NCBI GenBank assembly: GCA_036583965.1
Contig: JAZBQD010000025.1
Coordinates: 14,529,145-14,593,144, forward strand
Source of the DNA: Prunella strophiata
Taxonomy: Eukaryota; Chordata; Aves; Passeriformes; Prunellidae
DNA: 64,000 nucleotides
Direction: 5' to 3'
Part shown: positions 29,301 to 41,300 of the stretch, in pieces
Layout of the letters: each line of letters starts with the position of its first letter
Position numbering within the stretch: the stretch's first letter is position 1
The notes under the pieces: generated by a model
Told to the model about the DNA's origin: nothing
Database searches by the model: none
What the model saw: the letters and a program-made list of their open reading frames with translations, nothing else
Position numbers and translations under genes: made by a program

Positions 29301-32300
29301 AATCGTCCTTGCTCATGTCTAATAGACAATAAGAGGGTTCTTATATCTTAGGGCATTGTGGGGTTGATTAGCTAAAAATAGATGTTTGTTTCTGCTCTTT
29401 CATGGCATCAGAAATTATTTCTTTCCTCAACCTGACATACCCTGAGTGTAAGGATACTGTGAAAGCCAGGGAACTGACCTCTGGGCATTCAAAAGGAGTT
29501 GGATTATTATTTTTTTACTTCCCTTGGGGAAAAACAATCTGTGTTATTTGATTGCTTTCCTGAAGACATTTAACCACTTGACTTTATAAAAAACAAACGT
29601 TTATAATTGATATTGCACTTGGGTTAAGTTTGGAAAGTTTATACCATTGTCTCCTAGAAATTCTTGGTAGAGACTTCCAGAAGAAAACAGGAAGTTTTCT
29701 TCTTCCATGCCAAGGCAGTGCTCTGGAACAATTAATACCTTCTGCATGGTAGCAGTGAGCACAGGCATCTGAGTTTTAAATATTTACACTGGCAAGAGAG
29801 ATATAGTGGCCATTAGGGTTGATGGGGATGTGCTTCTCAATGTTATTTAATCCCAGAGCTAAGGACAAAATGCCTTTTTGATCATCTGAAACAGAAAACA
29901 TCTGAAAAACCTCAAATATCCTCAGGAAGCAATGCAGATGCATGTGGGGTAAATGTGAGGAGAGGTTGTTTCCTGAAAATTTCCTTGTTTTTGGAGTTCT
30001 CCAACACACCAGAGCAGCTGTTGAGCATTGATTCAGTTGCCTTGAAGAGCTGGTGACTAATGAGGATAAAAATTACAGACTGTTCATGAAGAAAAAAGCA
30101 GGGTTTGAAAGTGAGGAAGCAAAGAGAACAGTCTGCCTTTGCTGAAGGGGAGCAGACAGTGGGAAATGCTTTCTGCTGTCCAGGGGCCCCTGCTCCTTTT
30201 CAGAACAGCAGGAATGGCTCTCACAGGGGAGGGCTGAGCTCCCAAGTAGGGAGATTTGGAGAAAGCCTCAGCAGGCTCCAGGGACTGGGTTATTTGCAAA
30301 ATCCAGTGGGTAAATGGCTCAGTGGCAGCCATGGGGGCAGGGCTGTTTTTCCCAGCTAAATTCCATGTACAGCCTTTGGATGGGAGGAATGTTCATGATG
30401 GATCTGCTCCTCAGCCTGTGGTACAAAGGGGTGCAATAGTGGGCTTTAAATGAGGCTCCTAAAATGGGGGCAAATTGCTGACATTTAGCAGGTCTCAGTT
30501 GGGATAATCCCAGCTGGGTTTGGAAGTGACCTCTGGAGATCATCCAGTCCCACCCCCTGCCAGGGCAGGGTCACCTGGAGCAGGTGACACAGGGACATAG
30601 CCAGGTGGGTTTGGGATGTCTCCAGACAGGGAGACTCCAAGCCCTCCCTGGGTGGCTGTTCCACAGCTCTGCCACCCTCCATGGAAGGAAGTTCTTCCTC
30701 AGGTGGAGGTGGAAGTTCTTGTGTTTTAGTTTCTGGCCATTTCTGCTCATCCTGTCACTGGGCACTGCTGGAAAGAGCATGGCACTATCCCCTGACACCC
30801 TTGGAGATATTTATATGCATTGATGAGATCCATGATGAAATACTGGAGAAGATGGAGCCAGTGTGTCTGTCCCTTCTAGAAGTTCTGTCCAGGGCTTGTT
30901 CTCACTTCACCTGGAGCATGCTCCAAAATCCATCTCTAGAGAACCCCCAAGCACTCCCAAGTGCTGCTCTGTTGTGTTTTGAGATCAAATCTGGGTTTAT
31001 TCACTGCAAGCAAGACAACCTCACATCTCCTTTTCCTTTCTGATGTATTATTTACATACACTTGACAAATATCCTTGGCAGCACGAGCTCAGCTCTGTGA
31101 TTGCTTTTCCAAGTGAAATGGTCCCCCTGAGCTCAGAGAGGCATGTGGCCTTTGGAGCATGAGAAAAAACACCTGCTCTGCTCTTTGCTGAGGTTATCGA
31201 GTCACAGGAGCCACAACAAGATGTTTTAGCTGCAGTTTAATAATGATTACAGAAAATAAAGGTCATGTAAATAGAGCTGACATTGTTTCCCCAGCTTTCA
31301 GCCTGACCTGGTGGTGTTCAGCCAGTGAGGGGACTCTGCTGGATCTCCCTTCAGTGCCCATCCAGCCCTCCCCACATTGGCAGTTTGGGCTTTATTTTTC
31401 CCCTAGGGCCTGATCTTGCTGTGGGGGATTGTTGCTGTTGTATTGAGGACAGGTGAATAAAGCAACATGCAGACTCCAAGGTCTCAGAAGGCAAAGGCTC
31501 AGTTTATCTGACACCACGTTCTCTTTATAGACAGTTAGGATACAGCTGGACCTGACTGGTCCTCATCAGCACCTCTCACATCATTGGCTAATTAGGAACA
31601 GCACCCTTCTTTTAATCATCTTACAAGAAACAACTCACTCAAAACACCAGCTGCAAAGATTAAGGATTATTTTAATTCTTTCCCTGAGCTTTCTCAAGCT
31701 CCCCCAGGACAATGCCTGGGAAAGTTTATCTGACTTTCTGACTAGACTTTCAGCCACCCCAGGGGATTACCTGGTGGGTCACTGCACTCAGGAACTCCAC
31801 GGCTCCCTCCAGCCCCACCCTGTGCTTCCAGCAGTAAATGCAGCTGGGTAATTCCTCTGCTCCTTAATCCCCTTAGTCCTCCTGAGGCAGGGCACAGCTG
31901 GAACTTCCTCCTCTCAGCAAAACTCTCCCTGAATTCCAGGCAGCTGCACAGGGACAGCCCCAGCACAGCTGCTCAGGGATGTGGAGCAGGATGGGAATGG
32001 AGGCAGTGAAGGCAGTGCTGGGCTGGCAGAGTCTGGAGTGGGGTGAGGAGTGAGAGGAGCTGCCAGAAGCTCCCTGGCACCATCAGTGACCATTAGAAAC
32101 AACATCATCTTCAACCCCAAGTCTGTGGATTTGCTGGGGATCAACCAAAAGACAAAAGAGTTTTGTTATTTAGGTCTAAAATCACTGGTTAGAAGCTCTA
32201 GAACGAAGTACTTTCATTTATTCTGGTCTGTTTAACAGAAACTGAAAGTTTTCTTTGCAGCTGTCTCCAGCCTGGATGAATATTGATATGTTTTATCATT

Positions 32301-35300
32301 CCTTTTGAAAGTTGTCATGAAAAATATCTCTGGTTTTTCATTGCCCAAAGAGAAAACCCATAGAAAAGTGGATTAAATCCATTTCTTTAACTAACAAAAA
32401 TTTTCAAGCAGGAAGGGATTATTTTGTATTATACAGAACTGAATGAATGTCACCATTTCTCAGTACACTGTGACAAGCTGAAATTCTTCATCCTCCTGCA
32501 AGCAGAGCTGTTGTCACCAGTGACACGCTGTGACCCTGTGCCCACGGGGCAGCAGCACTGACAAACACCACACCCAGCCCATAAATACCTCACCAATTGA
32601 AGCACACAGGGATTTTCTCATGAAATATTTTGCCTTTACAAAAGAATATCAGGCTTGAGCCCGTGGTTGTCAATTCATAACCTACTTCTCAGAGAGAATT
32701 GAGGAGGCACACGAGTGAGAGAAGATTTGGGTCAAAGGCACTGAATGGTTTCACGTGATAGAAAGGCACAGAGGCCTTGAAGTGTTTTATCTCCATATTT
32801 TTAAATGAAATGATAGGATTTGCTTTTGGAAATGTTTTATCTAGAGAATTGCTATCCTCTGCTGCTTTTAGAAGATTAAAAAATAGAGGAATTAAAACCT
32901 CTGTGAATGACGTGATGCAGCTGAATCAAATGGTGGGGTTTTTTTTTTTCCCTCTTGTTTTTATTTCCTCAAAAACTGGGAAAAAAAAATAAATAGCCAT
33001 GGCAGAGATTCTGGCAGAGAGCTGGAAATGCCCTTGTTTTCTAAGCTGGAGAGAACATCCAGCCCTGGCTGCTGCACTGTGGGGTGCAGGGAGGCACAGC
33101 TGGATGTTCCTGCCACCTTGTTCAGATGGAGGGGCAGGAGGAGGCACAGCTGGATGTTCCTGCCACATTATTCAGCTGGAAGGGCAGGAAGAGGCAGAAC
33201 TGGATGCTCCTGCCCTGTTATTCAGCTGGAAGGGCAGGAAGAGGCAGAACTGGATGCTCCTGCCCTGTTATTCAGCTGGAGAAGCAGGAGGAGGCAGAGC
33301 TGCAGCTGCTGTGGGCACCCTGACCTTGTGCCCAGCCCAGACATCTGCAGCAGGCCTGGCTTCCCAAGGTTTTCCTTGATTAAAGCAGGCAGCAAGGCCA
33401 GAGAGCTCTGCCATCCACCTGCCCCAGCTCTGCTGCCTGTCCCAGGGTCCCAGAGCTGTCAGTCTGTCTGTCCCCAGCCTCAGAGCAGCCTCTCCTCACC
33501 AGTGCAGTGGTTTTTTCTTGTCATTTTCTCTCATCCTTCCTCAGTGTACAATCCCAGGGTGTTGTGAGCTCCACAGCTCTGCTCAGGGGTGGGCATGGCC
33601 TGAACTGACCATGCTTGGGAAAGAGGCAAAGGTGGAGAAATTTGCTGTGGAGCAAAAGGCATCAGACAAGGCCAGGAGAACAAACTGATTTCTTGCAGCC
33701 CCTGCTCTGACCCTCCTAAATCCTTTAGTCTTTTAGGAACCCTTTTAAGTTCTGTAGTCCTGATCCTAACTGGTGTTCACTCTTCAGGAGAAGAAGGGTG
33801 TGGGGGTCCTGCCATTTGTGAATTCAAAAAGCAAAGCTCTGGTATTTGTGATCCATCATTTTACATCAGCTGAAGAATTAAATCTGGCTCCTCATCCCAG
33901 GGTATTGATGACCCTGCTGTTCTTCCTTGTGCCTGTGCTTCCTCCTGATCCAGATGTCCCCCTGAAGGAACAGCCCTCCTGTGACCTGCTGGGTGTCACA
34001 GGAAGAGCTGCTGGTTAGTAAAACAATGTACTTAGCAACAATAATGTAGGTCCCAAATTCACTGGTAACTCTGACTGACCAAGGAAATCAGAATTAGCAC
34101 GAGGCACTGCTGATGGAAGGACATTTTTCTCTTCACCTCTGGTCAAGAAAGCTAAATTGAGCCTGGAACAGTCAGAGAAATGCCATCAGGATGACTGGGG
34201 AAATGGAGAATCATCTCAAGAGTTAAACCAGACCTTGCCTCCTTTGACCCAACACGACCCAAAGCTGAGAAACAAATCTGATTTCTGATAAACACTTCAG
34301 GGTAGGAAGGGTCAGAGGTGTAAAAAGAGCTCCTTAAAATAAAGTCCAGATAATGGCACAGGAACAAAATGGGCACAAAGTGGGCACTGCTTGGTGTGTG
34401 AGCTCTGGATTTTGAAATCTTTAGTACACCAGCATTAAAGAGAGAAAACAAGGAGCAACAGCAGATTTGCTTACTCACAGCTTTCCCTCCTAGCCAAAGG
34501 CAAGCTGGGCTGCTCCCAGTGCTCACCAGCTCCTCATGACCTGTTCACCTCTGATTTCTTCTCAGGACCCAGCTGCTGTAGAAGCTCACTGCACCTACCT
34601 TACCTCGGGCCCTGCCCTGGTGCTGTGCCTGCAGAGGCCCAATGCTGTGAAGAAGCTGATGGATCTCCTGGGACCAGAGGATCCTCAGCTGGCCCAAGCA
34701 CTGGATCCATGCCTCTGGAGGGCTCAGTATGGCACCAGCACAGTCCAGAATGCATTTTATGGTAGGTTTTTGTAAAAGAAAAGTCCAATGGCTCAGATAT
34801 GCAAATAGACAATATGTTATGTATTGTTCCCTCCTGTCACTACAGATCCAGCCTTGGCAGGCACTGCAGGCCATTATTCCCCAGAAAACTTTCCCTGTGC
34901 TCTTGGTGGCTGAGCTGAGTGTGTCTCAAGCAATGAAATATTCTCCCAGAAGAGATATTCCAAAAGGCTTCCTCCCAGAGCAGCCTTAGCTCTGGCTTTA
35001 TCAGAACAGATTTCCTTTGATCTCTTCCTTGCTTGGTCATTTTGTACTTTTAGCTTGGTTATTTTGGAATTATTCCCAAGAACCCATCTGTCTTCCCTGC
35101 TTGTGTGTCCCTTCCTGATGTCTCCATTACCCATTGGCCAACTCCAAGATTTCACAAAGTCTCCAAGACATCCTGTAACATCTCACAATGCTGATGGCTG
35201 GCAGGAGAGGGGTGACCCAAACCTGCTGAGGCAAGCAGGGAAACTCAGCTGCTTCCCATCTGGAAAGGTTCTTTCCAGCTGGCACAGGGGAAGAGGCACA

Positions 35301-38300
35301 GGGCAAGTCAGCATCCTTGGAATGCTGACCCATGCCAGCTCCTCTGCCAGCAGGGAGGCACTGGGATGTGTGTGAGGGGATAAAGGATGAGAAAATGGGA
35401 AATATCCCTGGAGAGAGCAGCCTGTGGAGAGTCCAACATCATTGCCACAAGGAGGGAAGGATGTCATTCCAAAATTCACATGGAGTTAAGGGTGGTTAGC
35501 TCCCTGCCTGTGTTTCTCCTCAGTGTTGCACTGATTTTGCTCTACTACTTAAAGGGATATAAAAAAAAAGAAATAAAGCAATAATTTCTGTCAGCTCAGG
35601 TGAGCTGACAGGCACTGTGTGCCCTCAGGTCCCAGAGGAACTTTCCTGACAAGATCCATTGGATTATTTGGCTCTTCCCATTGTATCTGGGCTGTGAAGT
35701 CACTCCCTCTTCTCATCCATGTCAGGTGGGCTGCTGAGAACTGGCAGGGAGTGAAGGAGCCACAGCTTGGGAGAGAGAACCAAGCCCTTGGTGCTAGAAC
35801 CTTCTTTAACCCTGAGGACTTGGACTCAGCCAGGATTCCCACAGGATTTGTGGGACTGGCTGAAGAGCAGGATCTATTGTACAAAAAAGAAGTGCTCAGG
35901 GCTCTCCAGCCAATACTTTTCCATTGTCAGCCCCTGCTTCTCTTGCTCTTGAGATGAATGAATGGATTGTGTGTCCAGATTGTTCTGAAACTCCTCAGGC
36001 ATGGCTAAGAATGGGTAAAATACATCCCAAATTCCAGATGTTTGCTACAGCTGGAGCATCCCCAGCATAACTCAGTGAAAATGAGCAAGGGCAGCTGAGT
36101 CTCATCCCGTTTTTGTTGGCTCCCTGTGGGAGAGACATCCTTGGATGTTCTGCCTCCCTTCAGACCCCTAGGCTGGGATCTGAAGCTGCTCTTGAGATCT
36201 GGGCTGAGCCCAGAGCTGGCCCTGCCCTCTGTGCCCAGTGCAGGACCCAGCTGGGCACAAAGCCCTCCCTGCACACATTCCAGGAACAGGGATGCAGCTG
36301 TGGCTAACTCTGCCCTGCAGCCATCTATCCATGAGGAAAGGAGTGTTCCTAACCCCCTGCACCTCCCACAGCTTTTCCTCCAACACAGTTAAGCTGGAAG
36401 AACCTTCAGTGAGTAACTGGGGGACTGTGCAAGCCCATCCTCCTTTCCTAGGAGGCTTTCCTAGTTTTGCTCCAGCTGAGGAAGAACTTCAGTTAATGCC
36501 TGAGGCAGAGCAAACTCCTACTCTTTCCTCCCAAAGTGACAGAAGAAAGTGCAACTGAGATGAAGATGGGGCTCCAGGGAGACTGGTGAACCAAGAAATG
36601 CAGCTTTAATCCTGCAGGGCTCAGCTGCAGAGGAGAACCTGGACCCTCCCATCTCCTCTGGGCTTGGGAAGTCATTGGACTGGGCTTTTTGTGCTTTTTT
36701 TTTTGCATCTAAAGAGCTCTTACATGTGCACCCTCCACTGTCTTGTACCTTGAGCAAAGAGAGAGAGAGTAAAAGGCTCGTTTGGGAGCATTTGTGTTCT
36801 CTGTAATGCCACCAGTGATGGAAGCACAGGAGGTTTGGTATGGAAAGGATCCAGCCCAGCTCATACCCTGGGACTTCCATTGTAAACTGCTGCCTTAAGG
36901 GCTCTGGCTATACAAAACCTGGAATTATGGTGCTGCAACAGGGCTGAGTGCTCTCAGGTGGCATCCTTTGAATGGGCAGCCCCAAAGGTGGCAATATTTC
37001 AGAGGATATCTGTATCCCAGGAGCTTGGATCTGTGCCAGCACATGGACAATCTAGCTAAACTCCAATAGAAATAGCTTTTCCCCCTCTCATATTTTCCAT
37101 CCACAAATCTCCAAACATTCTGAGTAATGCTTTATAACACTGCTGCTTTATAGGGAAATATTCAGCTGCTAAGCCTGGAGGGACCTCTCGAGTCACTGAG
37201 TTCAGTTAATTCCCTCACAGACAGCCCCATCACGTTCTCCCTTCCATGAGCAGCCACCCCAACTGCATGGATGTCACAGAGCTTTGAGAGCTAAAAATCT
37301 GCTTACATTTTCTAATTTAAATATAGCCACATATTCTTTGTGCCCGTTTTGTTCCTGTGCTATTATCTGGACTTTATTTTAAGGAGCTCTTTTTACACCT
37401 CTGACCCTTCCTACCCTGAAGTGTTTATCAGAAATCAGATTTGTTTCTCAGCTTTGGGTCGTGTTGGGTCAAAGGAGCCAAGGTCTGGTTTAACTCTTGA
37501 GATGATTCTCCATTTCCCCAGTCATCCTGATGGCATTTCTCTGACTGTTCCAGGCTCAATTTAGCTTTCTTGACCAGAGGTGAAGAGAAAAATGTCCTTC
37601 CATCAGCAGTGCCTCGTGCTAATTCTGATTTCCTTGGTCAGTCAGAGTTGCCAGTGGATTTGGGACCTACATTATTGTTACTAAGTACATTGTTTTACTA
37701 ACCAGCAGCTCTTCCCCTTCAGTAAGGGCAGCCTGGTGTGGTCCAGAAGTAAGGGAACAACAGGATTTAGAGCTGGAATTGAAAGGTTTCACAGTCCCCT
37801 TAACATGATTCCCTCAGCTGCTCTGTTAGGAAATAGAAGGAGTCTTGTTTACACGAGGAAGCTGCTGAGTGATACTAGGACAAAATCAAAATACCAAGGA
37901 GGCAATGGAACTATTCTAAATATAATGGTTTAAAATGTTTGCTATTACTGTACAGAACAGCTGGCCTTTAAAGCAATTACTGCAGCGAGTTGCACATCAT
38001 CAATCTCTCCAAAAGATGAGTGTGAGTCTAGAGAATGTTTAATTCATGGCCTGAGAGAATCTTCTCATTGTGTTTGTCTCTCAGGCTCCAGATCCTATGC
38101 AATGGCAGTCCGGGATGTGAAGCTGTTTTTCCCAGAAGGGCTGTGCTGTGCCCAGTGTCAGCCAGTGCAGGAGCAAGAGGTAGGATCTGCCCCTTCCTGA
38201 GCTTACCCTGCTGTGTCACAGCAGAGCTTTGGCCCTGCTGTCCTGTGCCTTCTCTGCTGTTATGCTGTAGATAATGCAGCTCTGGGTGTGTTTCCTGAGC

Positions 38301-41300
38301 TGCCAGGTTCTCCTGCTCCTGGGGATGTTCCTCCCTCTGCACTGACCCCTGCAGCCTCAGTGGGAAGAGCTGCTGCAGATCTGATTGTTCAGCAAGCTCT
38401 GCTGTGAATTTGGGAGGGCTCAGACCAGTCCTGCTCTGGGAGCAGGGACAGCAGCCTCACCCTGACACTTGACCCAGGAGCTGGATTTTTAGGAGCTTTG
38501 TGTCACTCAGGGATGGGATGGCTGATGTGAAAATGACTGGAATGTGCTCAACCAAGGGATGGAAATGTTTGAGCTTTGCTGTGGCTCAGAGGTGATCCAG
38601 CTGAGATGGTCCTGCCAGGAGATGAGGTCTGGAAATGGCCACATCTGTAACAGGCTGCACTTGTGTGGGTGTGCAGCTCAGGGCAGGGCATCCTGACTGT
38701 GCCAGTTCATTCAGGGACAGAGGGAGCTGCTCCACCCCATGTGTGTGAGTGTTACCCACTGGGTAAAGCTGTCAGACTCTCACAGGCTTTGTTTGAGCTC
38801 CTGGCCTTGAAAACCTGGGAGTGGAGACTTTAGAATGATGGCTGGATATGGGACCTTGAAAAGGATGATGAGATGCTGCACTGAATTAAACCTCAATTAA
38901 AAAGAAGAATGCCTGCAAAATGTTCTTGTATCTCCAGACAAGCAGGTGTTTTCTAGGCTGGCAATTACAGAAGCACACCACAACAACAAAAGCTTCACAG
39001 CTTGCCTGAATCAATACTTGAGGAGTGTTATCCCTCCTCATTAGGTAATGTGTTCACATGACTTGCTTCTCCCTCCCTCCCTGCCTTCCCTCCTGCAGAT
39101 CCATAACCTGAAACACGACCCCATCCTCAGCCTGGCAATCAGGGAGCAGCACAAGATGCAAACCCATGACCCAGGAAAACATGCCAGTGTCCTGGGCTCT
39201 GAGCAGCCAGGCAGTCCTGGTAAGGAAATGTAACTCCTCTTATAGATTGGGACTGCTATTGATTAATTGGACAGCTAGACAAACCATCTGGTGGCAGCAA
39301 GATTGGGTATTGATGTCCTTTCAGAAGGGAGAGACAGCTCTGAGCTGCAGAGAACAGCTCCAGGGGAGTCCAGCCTTTAACTGTTCACCTGCCAGCACTT
39401 CAGGGGTTTACAGACAGAGCTGTCCACCAGGGCTGACCTTAACAGCAGCAGCAGAACAAGCACTGCCAACACAGCTGGTGTCAGAGCAGCACATGTTCCT
39501 CTCTGATCCCTTCCCAGGTGGCTCAGCACAGCCCTGGTGGTTGTGTCCATTCAGAGCCTCCCCTGGAGAGGCAGCAGGGCTGGGCAGGGTGAGCTGTTCT
39601 GTGCTGTGAGTAGATAAAGATCAGTTGGTGCAGGGAGTGCTGCTGGCAGCGTGGCCAGGGGCCTCTCCTGAGCTGAGCTGAGAGCTCATTGAGCTCCCAC
39701 TGCTGCAGAGCAGCTGCCAGCTCCAGATGAGTCCCAGCTATGGCCAGGCTGACTTTGATTGAAGCTGAAGCCTCAGCCAGGCTGACACTTCCTGGGATGC
39801 AGCAGCTTCTCAGGGCCTCTCCTGCTGATCTGACCTGCTAGACTTGTGTAAACACAGCTGAGCTGCTGGGCAGGAGAGGGCTCTGACACCAGGGGATGCT
39901 CCCACCTTGGCAGGTTGTGGATTGATTGATCCCAAGCCTTTCTGAACAAGCAGGGACCAGGTGAAGCATCCCTGTGAACAGAATTGTTTAGAACAATTAT
40001 TCTTGTTCCTATAGCTTCAGAGCTGGTGTGGGCAGCTCAGAAAATGTTGCTGTGCTACACCTGATCACTGCAGTCCTTAATCCCAGCAGTGGAACCTCAG
40101 GATTGCTGTGGATGGGAGAGGAGCAGGGTAAAAAAAGTGACAGAATCACAGCCCAGCCTCTCTGACACAGAATTTGTGGGGGCATTGGTCACATACCAGC
40201 AGGTGCAGAAGTGCAAAGGGGAGGTGGTAAATCAAGTCCTCTGCTCCTGGGGTGAACACCAAGTCACTTTGTGCAAGGAAAAGTCACTTGCACTTCCTTT
40301 GTGCAAGGAAAAGTCACAAAGTCACTTTTGTATTGAAGGAGGATTTGTCCCAAGGTATTTGGGAAGGGTGTTTTCCCCATCATCTTAGTGCACAATGGGA
40401 AAGGAGCAGGTTTGCTGTGACCAAATCACTTGATTTGTAGAAGAGATTACATAAACCAAAATAAAATAATAAAACAGCTTGTTGTGGAGAGAGCACAGGT
40501 ATTCTGCAGGCTTAGCACAGCTCAGTGTCAGGAGCTAATCTCAAAATACATGCCCCTAATTTCCTGCTACACGAGGATATCTTAGCTTTGAAGATGCCTA
40601 AGCAGAGTAAAAAGGAAAGCAGTGTACAGCCCTGATGTGTTTGTGTCTCAGAAAATGTATTTCAAAGAGTTACTGCCCTGGAAAAGCAAGCCCACGTGGT
40701 CTCTGAACTGTCAGGCACGATCTCATAAGTGCCTCCAGCAAAGCAGACACATCACTCACGTTCTGGGCTCCTCTTGGACACTAGAGGAAGCTCTTGCACA
40801 CAAGGAAAGCTCCTTCCAGCAAATAATTATCACCAAGCTGCTGCCTAATGGACAGGCAGATTTATCATGAGGAAAATATGAAATACATTAAGCCTCACGT
40901 ATGCTGAGCAGAATTACATTTGGGATTATAAAGGCAGCTGGATTAGCAGCTTTCTCTGCCTGGAAAAAATTGAAAATGGAAGAGTAGCTCCTGTAGCAAA
41001 CCAGCAGTTGTCCTTGTCTGACTCCTGAAATGGGGTCACTCCTGCTGTCTTGTGATCTCCAGACAGGGACACAAAGGCGGGCAGCAGCTCGGGATGGGCA
41101 TCCCAGGGCACAGACCAGGGCACCTCCCAGGGCACCTCCCTGGGCACATCCCAGGATATCCCAGGGCACATCCCAGGGCACCTCCCAGGGCACAGACCAG
41201 GGCACCTCCCTGGGCACAGCCCAGGGCACATCCCAGGATATCCCAGGGCACATCCCAGGGCACCTCCCAGGGCACAGACCAGGGCACCTCCCTGGGCACA

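Noticed and set aside
33773..34018. Candidate extra exon after CTCTTCAG
   Set aside because: No compatible donor or domain, and exons 11 and 12 already join in phase without it.
34152..37564. Identical 75-residue peptide encoded at two places on opposite strands
   Set aside because: Explained by the 380-bp inverted repeat; there is no evidence either arm is translated.
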